A stretch of DNA of 64,000 bases from Paenibacillus stellifer. Lineage in GTDB: Bacteria > Bacillota > Bacilli > Paenibacillales > Paenibacillaceae. Positions 34,509 through 42,507 of the stretch are shown one piece after another. A program made the translations under genes and the position numbers. A model generated the notes under the pieces. It had not been told where the DNA came from. It was given only the letters and a program-made list of their open reading frames with translations, and ran no database searches. The stretch is from the NCBI RefSeq assembly GCF_000758685.1, contig NZ_CP009286.1:5499001-5563000 (forward strand). The letters are read 5' to 3'. Each line of letters starts with the position of its first letter. Within the stretch, counting starts at the first letter, position 1.

Positions 34509-35797
34509 TGTTCGACAAGCTCCGAAACCGGTTCCTCATTGTCAATCTGGTAACCATCTCCCTTATCATGCTGGTGGCCTTTGCCTCAATCTATATCATT
34601 ATGTACCAGAATGTCCGGGCCGACATCGATATGGAACTGCACCGGAGTGCGGATTCCCCCCAGAAGTCGCCCGGTCAACGGGATGGCGGCAGCCCCGGGC
34701 AGCCGGATCAAGGAAGCCCTTCCGGAGGGGGCGGTCCTGCAGATGGCGGCTCCGGAGGAGGCGGCGGCCAGGCGTTCGAACGCTCGGTGGCCTTTACGGT
34801 GCAGACGAACAAGACGTACGAAATCACGACAACCAAGGCTCCGTTTGATATAGATGCCAGCCTGTATCCGCAAGCCCTGCAGGAAGCCCTGTCCATGAAG
34901 AAGGATACCGGAACGTTCTCGCTGGACGGGAGCAAATGGACCTATCTGAAGCAGCCGACCGCAGATGGGTACATCTTCGTTTTCCTGGATACCTCCGATA
35001 GGCAGGATATCCTGACGAAACTCATCTACACCTTCGCCGCCGTGGGGATGGTCATGCTGGTCGTGCTGTATTTTACAAGCCGTTACTTCGCCAACCGTTC
35101 GATCAAGCCTGTCAGAGAAGCCTTCGAGAAGCAGAAACAGTTCATCGGCGACGCCTCCCATGAGCTCAAGACGCCGCTCGCCATCATCAACACCAATGCG
35201 GATGTGCTGCTGGCAGGCGGCGAAGACACGATCCGGAACCAGTCGAAGTGGCTGAATTATATCAAGTCGGAAGCGGAGCGGATGGCAAGACTGACTAGCG
35301 ACCTGCTGTATTTGACCGAAATGGACGACTCCAGAACCCGCATGGTGGTCAGAGAATTCAATATAAGCGAAGCGGCCGAGAACACCATCCTTACGATGGA
35401 GGCCGTTATTTTCGAGAAGCAGCTGTCACTGGATTACGATATCGAACCCGGGCTTATGATTCGCGGCAGCAGCGAGCAGATTCAACAGGTCCTGATGATC
35501 CTGCTGGACAACGCGATGAAATATACGAACCCTCACGGATCGATAAGTCTTGCTCTCAAAAAGTCCCACAACGGCGTTCTGCTGTCGGTGACCAATACGG
35601 GGGCGGGCATTGCGCCCGAGCATTTAACCCGGATCTTCGACCGGTTCTACCGCACCGACGCGTCCAGAGCGCGCAAGCAGGGCGGCTACGGACTAGGCCT
35701 TGCAATCGCCAAATCGATTGTCGAGCAGCATAAAGGTAAAATTTACGCCAAGAGCACCGTTGGGGAATCCACTACCTTCTATGTCCAGCTGTCTTGA
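34508..35797 (+). CDS. membrane sensor histidine kinase with Gly/Pro-rich sensor loop
   Basis: A 429-residue kinase: TM1 about residues 9-31, extracytoplasmic region about 32-165, TM2 about 170-192, then a HisKA domain with His218 in the GDASHELKTPLAII box and an HATPase domain (N box LLDNAMKYTNP, G boxes NTGAGIAPEHL and GYGLGLAIAK). The sensor region starts with a low-complexity stretch of about 45 residues rich in Gly, Ser, Pro and Gln. The same type of composition occurs at the C-terminus of the lipoprotein in the facing operon. The stimulus is unknown; cell-surface or cation signals are guesses. Confidence 0.92.
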   Translation: MFDKLRNRFLIVNLVTISLIMLVAFASIYIIMYQNVRADIDMELHRSADSPQKSPGQRDGGSPGQPDQGSPSGGGGPADGGSGGGGGQAFERSVAFTVQTNKTYEITTTKAPFDIDASLYPQALQEALSMKKDTGTFSLDGSKWTYLKQPTADGYIFVFLDTSDRQDILTKLIYTFAAVGMVMLVVLYFTSRYFANRSIKPVREAFEKQKQFIGDASHELKTPLAIINTNADVLLAGGEDTIRNQSKWLNYIKSEAERMARLTSDLLYLTEMDDSRTRMVVREFNISEAAENTILTMEAVIFEKQLSLDYDIEPGLMIRGSSEQIQQVLMILLDNAMKYTNPHGSISLALKKSHNGVLLSVTNTGAGIAPEHLTRIFDRFYRTDASRARKQGGYGLGLAIAKSIVEQHKGKIYAKSTVGESTTFYVQLS

Positions 35798-35812
35798 CGG
35801 ATACGCATAGAG

Positions 35813-35828
35813 CCATGAGTTCATGAGT
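35813..35828. repeat. 8-bp tandem duplication
   Basis: CATGAGTT is duplicated exactly just after the kinase stop, at the foot of the hairpin that follows. Confidence 0.7.
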
Positions 35829-35829
35829 T

Positions 35830-35869
35830 CGGGTAATCCCCGACAGCCGCCCGCGGCTGTCAGGACCCG
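35830..35869 (+). other. nested stem-loop downstream of the kinase gene
   Basis: Inner perfect stem GACAGCCGC (35842-35850) / GCGGCTGTC (35853-35861) with a tiny CC loop, enclosed by CGGGT (35830-35834) / ACCCG (35865-35869). There is no T-run, so it is either a weak terminator for the two-component operon or a structured leader element. Confidence 0.6.
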
Positions 35870-35946
35870 AGTACCGGACTAATTATGCCACATCTCACAA
35901 AATTTGCTAGACTGCCGAAAGCCGCTGTGATATACTTTTGCCCTAG

Positions 35947-35971
35947 AGCCTGAGCTGTTCCAGGCTTTTTT
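35947..35971 (+). terminator. Rho-independent terminator or attenuator before the GGDEF-EAL gene
   Basis: AGCCTG (35947-35952) pairs with CAGGCT (35961-35966) followed by T5. It lies about 145 bp upstream of the GGDEF-EAL start and 150 bp after the kinase stop, so it could end the kinase transcript or act as an attenuator. Confidence 0.65.
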
Positions 35972-36007
35972 GGCTTTTGCTCCTCGCTCCATAATCAGAA
36001 ATCGACG

Positions 36008-36042
36008 CCGCAACCCCTTTTTAAGGGGTTTTTGGCTTGCGG
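36008..36042 (+). other. nested inverted repeat in the GGDEF-EAL leader
   Basis: AACCCC/GGGGTT (36012-36017, 36025-36030) followed by T3 is enclosed by CCGCAA/TTGCGG (36008-36013, 36037-36042); the two helices are mutually exclusive at their shared bases. With the hairpin at 35947 this leader has several alternative structures. Confidence 0.5.
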
Positions 36043-36115
36043 AAAAAGGATTTCAAAGGGGCATCGGAGAAAATTTTAACAGCAGGCAAATGTTTATGAT
36101 TTGGAGGAACTCATT

Positions 36116-37894
36116 ATGCGGCAGTTCATTGGCGGGAAGGTCAAGCAGGGATCACATGAAACGGACACAGCCTCGGATCATCACCACTCCTCTTCCGCTA
36201 CCGGGAAGCGCTCCTTTAACCCTCTGCTAGGCTCGGCCCGGATTGCCGGTATTTACTTCATCGTGGGCTGCTTGTGGATTCTGCTGACAGACCGTGCAGT
36301 CTCGGCTTTGGTTACCTCGCCTGGCTGGATCGAGGCAATCAACATGATCAAGGGGTGGTTCTTCGTTTTCGCCACCGCCCTTCTGGTGTTTATTCTCATT
36401 CTTCGCCAGCTGAAGCAGATCAAGAGAATGGAGGAGAATCTGGAGGCAACCTACCGGGAAATGGCCCACAGCCATGAAGAACTGGAGGCCGCCTACGAGG
36501 AAATCATCGCGACGGAAGAAGAGCTCCGGCAGCAGTATGACCAGCTCACCGATAACCAGCAAATGCTGGCGGAGAGCGAGCGCAAGATGGAATATTTGGC
36601 GTACCATGACGCCTTGACCGATCTCCCCAATAAGCTTGCCTTGTATGAACATGCGGAAGGCAGCTTCCTGGCCGATGCCAATCAACGGGCCGCTCTCCTG
36701 TTTCTCGATATCGATAACTTCAAATACATCAACGACACGCTCGGACATGAATTCGGCGACCGGCTGATCATCAAAGCCAGCGAGCGCTTGCTCTCCATTA
36801 TGGACGGCAAGGGAAGGCTGTATCGGTTCGGAGGAGACGACTTCATTATCCTGCTCCATCCGCTGTCTGATCCATCCTGTATCGAAACGTTCGTATCGAG
36901 CCTTCTTGCCGGGTTTAAGGAAGCGATCGATATGGGCGGCAGCCAGCTGCATATCAGCTTCAGCATCGGCATAAGCTTATATCCCGATCACGGCAGCCAT
37001 ATCATGGAGCTCGTGAAGCGGGCCGACATCGCCATGTACAAGGCCAAAGAGAAGGGAAGCGGCCGCTTCGTCGTGTTCGATCACCCGCTCAACGATATTT
37101 TCGCCGAACGGATGAATATCGAGAAACAGCTGTACGCGGCCATGGAGCGCAATGAATTCGAGCTGGTCTATCAGCCGCAGGCGGATATGTCGCTCAATCA
37201 GGTGACCGGGTTCGAGGCGCTGCTGCGCTGGAAGAGTCCGGTTCTCGGGTATGTGTCTCCCCTGAAATTCATCCGAGTAGCCGAAGACTCGCATCTTATT
37301 ATTCCGCTTGGCGCCTGGGTGCTGCGAAGCGCATGCGCTTTCTTGAAAACTCTCCACGAGCAGGGCTGCGGCCACCTCACCATGTCGGTCAACATCTCTA
37401 TGCCCCAGCTGATGCAGAAGGATTTCAACGACATGGTGCTGCGCACGCTGGAATCCTGCGGCCTGCAGCCGGGAAGCCTGGAGCTTGAGATCACGGAAAC
37501 CGTGCTTGTCGAGTCCTACGAGCTGATCGGGCCGAAGCTGACTGCGCTGCAGAGCCACGGTGTCAGGATTGCCCTGGATGACTTCGGAACCGGCTATTCT
37601 TCCTTGAGCTATCTGACCCATCTGCCGATCTCCACCCTGAAAATAGACAAGTCCTTCATTGATCACATCCCGCACAAGACGAGCCAGGCCGTGCTGGTGG
37701 AGCAGATCATCATGATCGGCAGACGCCTTAACATGGCAGTTGTCGCAGAAGGCGTGGAGCAGCATGACCAGCTTGAATACTTGCTGAAGCATGGCTGCGA
37801 GCGAATTCAGGGCTATTACTTCAGCCGGCCGCTGAAGCCGGAGGACATCGCGGGCTGGCTGGCCCGGTGGGAGGAAGAACGTCTTCCTCATTGA
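36116..37894 (+). CDS. membrane GGDEF-EAL c-di-GMP phosphodiesterase (degenerate GGDEF)
   Basis: A 592-residue protein: histidine/serine-rich N-terminus, two membrane helices (about 45-65 and 80-105), a coiled coil (about 110-165), a GGDEF domain with the loop FGGDDF near residue 243, and an EAL domain with FEALLRW, ELEITETVL, DDFGTGYSSLSYL, LKIDKSFID and EGVEQ all present. GGDDF deviates from GG(D/E)EF, so cyclase activity is doubtful while phosphodiesterase activity is expected. GGAGG eight bases before 36116 fixes the start, preceded by a structured 5' region. Confidence 0.92.
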   Translation: MRQFIGGKVKQGSHETDTASDHHHSSSATGKRSFNPLLGSARIAGIYFIVGCLWILLTDRAVSALVTSPGWIEAINMIKGWFFVFATALLVFILILRQLKQIKRMEENLEATYREMAHSHEELEAAYEEIIATEEELRQQYDQLTDNQQMLAESERKMEYLAYHDALTDLPNKLALYEHAEGSFLADANQRAALLFLDIDNFKYINDTLGHEFGDRLIIKASERLLSIMDGKGRLYRFGGDDFIILLHPLSDPSCIETFVSSLLAGFKEAIDMGGSQLHISFSIGISLYPDHGSHIMELVKRADIAMYKAKEKGSGRFVVFDHPLNDIFAERMNIEKQLYAAMERNEFELVYQPQADMSLNQVTGFEALLRWKSPVLGYVSPLKFIRVAEDSHLIIPLGAWVLRSACAFLKTLHEQGCGHLTMSVNISMPQLMQKDFNDMVLRTLESCGLQPGSLELEITETVLVESYELIGPKLTALQSHGVRIALDDFGTGYSSLSYLTHLPISTLKIDKSFIDHIPHKTSQAVLVEQIIMIGRRLNMAVVAEGVEQHDQLEYLLKHGCERIQGYYFSRPLKPEDIAGWLARWEEERLPH

Positions 37895-37987
37895 AGCCAG
37901 GATGCCGCCGCTTCTCATATAGAGGCGGCTTGTCTTATTCACAAGAAACTTATGCACTTCATTCGAAGAAATGGGGGGTTTTTAGCG

Positions 37988-38806
37988 ATGGAATCAATGG
38001 AAACGTTTGAACAAGCGGAAATACGGGAGATATTTACGAAAGAGGATCTGGTTAAGGCCTTCAGAGACAGCGGTGTCTCCGAAGGCCAGCATATCTTCGT
38101 CCATACGTCCTTAAGCAAGCTTGGTTATGTAGTGGGCGGAGCGGAGACTCTGATCCGGGCTCTGCTCGAAATCGTCGGCAGCGAAGGAACGCTGATGATG
38201 CCCTCCCAGACGTGGAAGAATCTCGATCCTTCCACAGGCGTACATTGGGAGGCCAAGGCCGAGTGGTGGCCGGTTATCCGCGAGCACTGGCCAGCCTACG
38301 ACAAGGAAATCACCCCTGCCATCGGCATGGGGGTTGTTGCCGAAATGTTCCGGAAGTGGCCGGGCGCCTTCCGTTCCGATCATCCCGCGCGGTCCGTGGC
38401 GGCCGTTGGCAAACATGCCGACTATTTGACGCGGGATCATGATCTGAGCAACATCTTCGGCTCAGGCTCGCCGCTGGATAAGCTGTACCAGCTTAACGGA
38501 CATATTCTGCTTATCGGTGTCGGCTATGAGAAGAACACCTCTCTGCATCTGGCCGAGACGATCGCCGACTTCCCCGGCAAGGCGTTTGCCCGGGAGAGCA
38601 GCGCCGTCATGAAGGACGGGCGGCGGGAATGGATCGACTACGAAACCCAGGCCGTTGACGACTCCGATTTCATCCGGCTTGGCCAGGAATACGACACGGC
38701 CATAGGCGTTCCGGTCCGCCGGATCGGCGGAGCCGAGATCCGGCTGCTGGAGCAGCGGCCGCTTGTGGACTGGGCCGCTGCATGGATGGAGCGTAACCGG
38801 GCCTAG
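37988..38806 (+). CDS. AAC(3)-family aminoglycoside N-acetyltransferase-like protein
   Basis: A 272-residue protein of the Antibiotic_NAT fold: FVHTSLSKLGYVVGGAETLI near residue 40, EGTLMMPSQTWK, TPAIGMGVVAEMFRKWPGAFRSDHPARSVAAVG near 110-145, GSGSPLDKLYQLNGHILLIGVGYEKNTSLHLAE near 165, and a C-terminal IRLLEQRPLVDWA. The conserved histidines and glutamate of the family are present. Chromosomal members in environmental Bacillota range from true AAC(3) enzymes to unknown acetyltransferases (YokD-like), so resistance cannot be assumed. A GGGGGG tract nine bases before ATG 37988 sets the start. Confidence 0.87.
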   Translation: MESMETFEQAEIREIFTKEDLVKAFRDSGVSEGQHIFVHTSLSKLGYVVGGAETLIRALLEIVGSEGTLMMPSQTWKNLDPSTGVHWEAKAEWWPVIREHWPAYDKEITPAIGMGVVAEMFRKWPGAFRSDHPARSVAAVGKHADYLTRDHDLSNIFGSGSPLDKLYQLNGHILLIGVGYEKNTSLHLAETIADFPGKAFARESSAVMKDGRREWIDYETQAVDDSDFIRLGQEYDTAIGVPVRRIGGAEIRLLEQRPLVDWAAAWMERNRA

Positions 38807-38828
38807 CAGTTCAGGGGCCCTCTCGATG

Positions 38829-38864
38829 AAGAAGCTGCCCCGCCCAGCGGCGAAGCAGCTTCTT
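38829..38864 (+). terminator. hairpin downstream of the acetyltransferase
   Basis: AAGAAGCTGC (38829-38838) pairs with GCAGCTTCTT (38855-38864) just past the stop at 38806. Without a long T-run it is a moderate terminator. Confidence 0.6.
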
Positions 38865-38870
38865 GGAGAA

Positions 38871-38907
38871 AGTACGGCGGACCGTGCGGCGCGCGGTCCG
38901 CCGTACT
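38871..38907 (+). other. perfect 13-bp hairpin in the leader of the IF-3-like gene
   Basis: AGTACGGCGGACC (38871-38883) and GGTCCGCCGTACT (38895-38907) form a flawless stem with an 11-base GC-rich loop, 78 bp upstream of the IF-3-like start. No T-run follows. It may be a second terminator arm or a regulatory leader structure. Confidence 0.6.
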
Positions 38908-38984
38908 GCGTGATCCCGTGTTTGAACGCGAACCCGCATCCGTATATGATAGCTTTATCGATCCGTTTGGGAGGTTCTTTAGAT

Positions 38985-39500
38985 ATGGCAGTATTGATCA
39001 ACGAACAAATCAAGGCATCCGAGGTAAGCCTCACCGGACTGCATGGCGAACAGCTCGGCGTTGTTGCGAGAGACGAAGCGCTGGCGATGGCCATTAGCGC
39101 AGGTGCCGACCTCGTCTGCACGTCGCTGATGAGCAGTCCGCCTCCCTGCACGCTGATGGCCAAGGGCACCGGAAAAGCGGCGATGCGGAAGGAAGCTGCG
39201 GACCGCAGAGCGGAAGACGGCCGCGCTTCTGGCGGAGGCAGCCGCGAGAAGGTCAAGGAGCTCCGCTTCACCGCCTTCATCGAAGACCATGATTATGAGA
39301 CCAAGCTTCGGCAGGCAGAGAAGCTGCTGCTGTCCGGCAAGCCGGTTCTGCTGAATGTCAAGGCAGCCGGCGCCAAGGAGGCTGCGGCTGCCAAATCGGT
39401 CCTGGAACGGCTTGCGAATGATCTGAAGGCGGCCGGCGTGAAAGACACCGGCATCCAGAGCGGAGGCAAAGGCTCCCAGGTGAGGCTTAATCCGCGCTGA
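38985..39500 (+). CDS. divergent IF-3-like protein (second copy type)
   Basis: A 171-residue protein with both IF-3 halves in order. N-domain: LINEQIKASEVSL, GEQLGVVARDEALAMAISAG, ADLVCTSLMSSPPPC. Linker: KEAADRRAEDGRASGGGS. C-domain: VKELRFTAFIEDHDYETKLR, QAEKLLLSGKPVLLNV, VLERLANDLK. Length equals true IF-3. However, the conserved DYGK region is replaced by AKGTGK, and the basic RFxGRE stretch of the C-domain, important for 30S binding, reads KAAGAKE. A paralogue with altered ribosome contact is therefore likely; initiation activity is doubtful. The start follows GGGAGG. No rpmI or rplT follows, so this is not the housekeeping infC locus. Confidence 0.85.
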   Translation: MAVLINEQIKASEVSLTGLHGEQLGVVARDEALAMAISAGADLVCTSLMSSPPPCTLMAKGTGKAAMRKEAADRRAEDGRASGGGSREKVKELRFTAFIEDHDYETKLRQAEKLLLSGKPVLLNVKAAGAKEAAAAKSVLERLANDLKAAGVKDTGIQSGGKGSQVRLNPR

Positions 39501-39541
39501 TTCCGGTCTTCTCTTCGGCTCAGGCCACCGCCCGGACCAGT

Positions 39542-40336
39542 CTACCCGTGCATCCAGAATGTGTTGATGAAGGCCGTGCGGAAGCCGGCCTTCTCCATAT
39601 TGGCATGGCTCACCGAGCCGAACTCCACATCCGTATAGACATTCTCCAGTCCAAGCTCCGCAGCGGCTGACAGCCGATGGCCGATTAAGGCCGTCTGGCA
39701 GCCTCTTCCCCGAAACTCCTCAAAAGTATAATCATTGGCGAGATATCCTTCACTGCCGTGCAGAAAAAGCGATCCCATGGCCGCAGGCCGCCCATCGATG
39801 GTGAGCATGTAATTGTGAAAATGGGAAGCGTGAAAATAGCCCTTCACCCGGTCCACGATGTTGCGGCTGTAAGGAGCCTCTCCATTAGACCGCGCAATCC
39901 AGGAAATAAACGTCTCCGCGCTCTCCCCGGTTACCGCCTCAATCCGCATTTCAGGCAGGGACGGCTTCGCCTGCGTCTTGGGCCTGGCCGCCAAGAAGAC
40001 CAGCTGCTCCACCGGCATATATCCTTGCTTCAGAAGCGCCTCCGAGACATCCGCCGTCATATGATTCGGCGTCAGGTCGAAGCAAGGGGCCGCTTCGCCG
40101 TAATGGTTCAGAATCCGTCTCAGCAGCGGAATATCGCCGGGGCCAAAGCCCTTCACCCGGTTATAGTACGGCGACTGCGGATGCGCTGTATCTTTCAGCA
40201 GCAGGCAGTTCCCCAGCTCGGCAATCTCCAGCCGTCTTTCCACTTCGCTGAGCGAGCGCTTCGCGTTCAGCTTCGTCAGTTCAATTTCCATATGTTCCAG
40301 CTGCTTCGTGATATCAAGAGGGCTTACCCTGCTCAT
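39542..40336 (-). CDS. GNAT-family N-acetyltransferase
   Basis: A 264-residue protein. The C-terminal half is a GNAT domain: MLTIDGRPAAMGSLFLHGSEGYLANDYTFEEFRGRGCQTALIGHRL contains the beta-strand pair and the acetyl-CoA pyrophosphate loop (R-G-R-G-C-Q), followed by NVYTDVEFGSVSHANMEKAGF. The N-terminal 120 residues are a second degenerate GNAT-like or helical domain (SPYYNRVKGFGPGDIPLL), as in two-domain acetyltransferases. The substrate is unknown. GGAG eight bases before 40336 supports this start. Confidence 0.83.
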   Translation of the reverse strand: MSRVSPLDITKQLEHMEIELTKLNAKRSLSEVERRLEIAELGNCLLLKDTAHPQSPYYNRVKGFGPGDIPLLRRILNHYGEAAPCFDLTPNHMTADVSEALLKQGYMPVEQLVFLAARPKTQAKPSLPEMRIEAVTGESAETFISWIARSNGEAPYSRNIVDRVKGYFHASHFHNYMLTIDGRPAAMGSLFLHGSEGYLANDYTFEEFRGRGCQTALIGHRLSAAAELGLENVYTDVEFGSVSHANMEKAGFRTAFINTFWMHG

Positions 40337-40520
40337 GGCAGACTCTCCGCCTTTCATTTAGTACGGACAGGAAGCATCGCCGCTGCCCGGAGTTCAGCCC
40401 CCAGCTTATCCTGCCGGACCATCTCTTCCCCGCAGCAAGTTCCATCCAATTATGTTCTAAACCATTATACTCTGCTGCGAACCTTTGTCTTAGCAAGGAA
40501 ATACAGCTGTCTCCGTCTGC

Positions 40521-41648
40521 CTACTTTGCCAAAATCCCCTTCAGGTATCCTGTCAGCTCCCGCGCCGCTTGTTGATGGGACAGCGCTCCGGGATGACTTC
40601 TCGATCCCACCGTCTCCTCATTCGTGTTCGGCAGCTGGAAGATCGATACCTTCCGGTCGCCGGCCTTCCGTGTATAGGCCTCAACTGCACGGTAGATGGC
40701 CGGCATCATCGGCATGCCCAGCATGCCGTAAGCCCAGACGATATGGGCATGCTGATTGTTCTGGCGGAGAGTGTGCAGAAACCGCTCTGCCGCCTTCTCG
40801 AAGTTCGACGCATCCTCTTCATTAAAGCTGCCGTCCTCATTCAGCCGCTGCTTGTAGACCTTGCCCGTGACTTCGTCCTTCCATTCCGGGGACACAAACG
40901 CGCCTCCGTCGTTGCTTCCCAGATTGACCACCACCACATCCGGCTGCCAGGCTCCAAAATCATTTGGCTCAAATGCGCCCAGCTCCTCATTCTTCTCTCC
41001 GGCCAGCAGCCCGCACACCTGCTCATAATATCGGGGGAGGTTGGCGTTCGGGTTATTATCCCAGCTCGTCAGCACGCCCCAGCCGCTCTGCGAGAGAATC
41101 CGGAAGTCCGCGTCCAGGGCATCCGCCGTCAATGCCGCGTAGTTATCGACCGCACTGAACCACATCGAAATCCATTCGGTCTCAGCTTTGTCTCCGATAA
41201 TGCCTTCGCCCGAGGTGATGCTGTCCCCGATGAACTCGATCTTGTACGGTTTCTCCGGAACCGGGAGGAAGGCGCCGTCCGTCTTCACGGCATGAATCTG
41301 CAGCGAGCATGCGGGGTCTCCGCTCATCGCCTGAATCTCGCGCAGAACACGGACATTTTTAGCAGCGTTTTCATTTAACCCTCTGAAGACGCACACCCAA
41401 TAACGTCCGGCAGTCAGCATTCTACGGCTCACGGGAGCGGAATTAACCAGCATATGAATCCATGGCTCATACAAATCATAATCACATTCGACTTCAATCC
41501 ACAGCTCCGAACCTGTAACATTAAGCTCAATGCCGCTTCCGGTCCAGAACAGGGTAAGCGGACTCCGGTTATTCGTCGTTCGTCCGTGAACTTTCAAATG
41601 ACCGATATCGGCCAGATTATATATCTTGAGATTTTCGTTATCCTTCAT
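40521..41648 (-). CDS. SGNH/GDSL esterase with N-terminal beta-sandwich (CE2-like)
   Basis: A 375-residue protein. Residues 1-130 form a beta-sandwich like the jelly-roll of family CE2 acetyl-esterases; the catalytic domain follows with block I IEFIGDSITSGEGI (Ser nucleophile), a glycine in SQSGWGVLTSWD, block III NLGSNDGGAF, and a C-terminal DxxH-like SRSHPGALSHQ with the catalytic His. No signal peptide, so it should remove acetyl groups from imported, acetylated oligosaccharides. This fits the cytoplasmic GH26 enzyme elsewhere in the window, but the genes are not adjacent. Confidence 0.85.
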   Translation of the reverse strand: MKDNENLKIYNLADIGHLKVHGRTTNNRSPLTLFWTGSGIELNVTGSELWIEVECDYDLYEPWIHMLVNSAPVSRRMLTAGRYWVCVFRGLNENAAKNVRVLREIQAMSGDPACSLQIHAVKTDGAFLPVPEKPYKIEFIGDSITSGEGIIGDKAETEWISMWFSAVDNYAALTADALDADFRILSQSGWGVLTSWDNNPNANLPRYYEQVCGLLAGEKNEELGAFEPNDFGAWQPDVVVVNLGSNDGGAFVSPEWKDEVTGKVYKQRLNEDGSFNEEDASNFEKAAERFLHTLRQNNQHAHIVWAYGMLGMPMMPAIYRAVEAYTRKAGDRKVSIFQLPNTNEETVGSRSHPGALSHQQAARELTGYLKGILAK

Positions 41649-41828
41649 GACCAGATCCTCCTTGGTTGGTGTCGGCTTCGTCTTGAATTATACCAAAGTT
41701 TCGGAAGACTTGTTATCCTAAAATTATGAAAGTACACTAACAAAATAGATTACTAGAGAAGGACATCCTCTTTGTCCGGTTCCTGACAACATTTTTAATG
41801 AAAATGTCCCTTTTGGAACCTCTGATTG

Positions 41829-41954
41829 TTATACCTGTATGATCCGCTTCACATATTGAGCCGCCAGATCCTTATTCGCACTTTTCTTCGCAATGGCCAC
41901 AACAGCGCCGCCGTTCATTCTTGTACATTGCCCGGTCTGCCAACTGTTTTGATT
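41829..41954 (-). pseudogene. short 3' remnant resembling a solute-binding protein
   Basis: In a frame different from the phosphoketolase remnant, a stretch reads [17 protein letters not shown] then LAAQYVKRIIQV and a TAA at 41829. This resembles the C-terminal end of extracellular sugar-binding proteins. It has no start and no upstream coding sequence. The similarity is weak and rests on one motif. Confidence 0.3.
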
Positions 41955-42355
41955 TCAGAAGAATTTGTTAGGTGATATTCTGGAGGGAGAATCTTCAGCT
42001 CCGGCAGCTTCTCATGCAGAATGGAGATGGCGGCCACGCTTTCAATCGTCGGCTCCGTACCTGCGGAAGCGAACACGATGTCCGGTTCTCCGCCCTTGTC
42101 GGTGCTTGCCCAGTCAATGATCTTGAGACCCTTGTCGACCAGATGACCGAGCAGACCCGGGTCCTGGTGGGTATAGCCGTTATGGTCCTGCTGGAACACA
42201 GTCGAAGTCGCAACAACATTCAGCGACGGTATGTCTGCGCGCCAGCCTTGATCCGTAGCCTTACGCAGCCACTTGAAGTGCTGGGTAATCATCGAGTCGA
42301 CGACGCGAAGGAATGCTTCATAGTTGGCGAAGAAACCGATTGAGGCGGCGGCCAA
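41915..42355 (-). pseudogene. phosphoketolase remnant with internal deletion
   Basis: The 146-codon frame has segments of D-xylulose-5-phosphate/fructose-6-phosphate phosphoketolase: [41 protein letters not shown] and [12 protein letters not shown] come from the central PP/Pyr region. The sequence then jumps directly to [20 protein letters not shown] and [11 protein letters not shown] from a region normally about 80 residues later, followed by unrelated residues. The N-terminal several hundred residues, including the TPP-binding part, and the C-terminal domain are absent. It starts only at a TTG with no ribosome binding site. A decayed, deletion-bearing fragment. Confidence 0.75.
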
Positions 42356-42435
42356 TAACTGGGCGCTGAAGCAGCTCGGCTACAGCGCCGCCGAAGAGTT
42401 CATGAAGCGTATTGACAGCGGGATGCAATCTTGAT
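42352..42435 (+). pseudogene. unidentified 3' gene fragment with terminator
   Basis: A short frame ([16 protein letters not shown], then MKRIDSGMQS and TGA) looks like the last 26 residues of a real protein. It abuts the phosphoketolase remnant in the opposite direction and is followed, 72 bp later, by a strong plus-strand terminator. I cannot name the family. Confidence 0.35.
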
Positions 42436-42507
42436 TGCAACCTCCTTTTGGGACAGTTTTGGCATTAAGTAGCAAGCGTACAAATACGCAAAATTAAAGA
42501 ATCCCCA

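Noticed and set aside
35830..36042. c-di-GMP-I (GEMM) riboswitch upstream of the GGDEF-EAL gene
   Set aside because: The two conserved GEMM core segments and the GNRA tetraloop could not be found. Only generic hairpins are visible.
38763..38984. An N-terminal extension of the IF-3-like protein to 38763
   Set aside because: The extension overlaps the end of the acetyltransferase gene and reads through two hairpins in a non-coding-like composition. A good ribosome binding site precedes 38985.
41731..41830. Insertion sequence end in the debris zone
   Set aside because: GACA...TGTC-like repeats near 41787-41810 hint at a mobile-element terminus, but no transposase fragment or target duplication can be identified.
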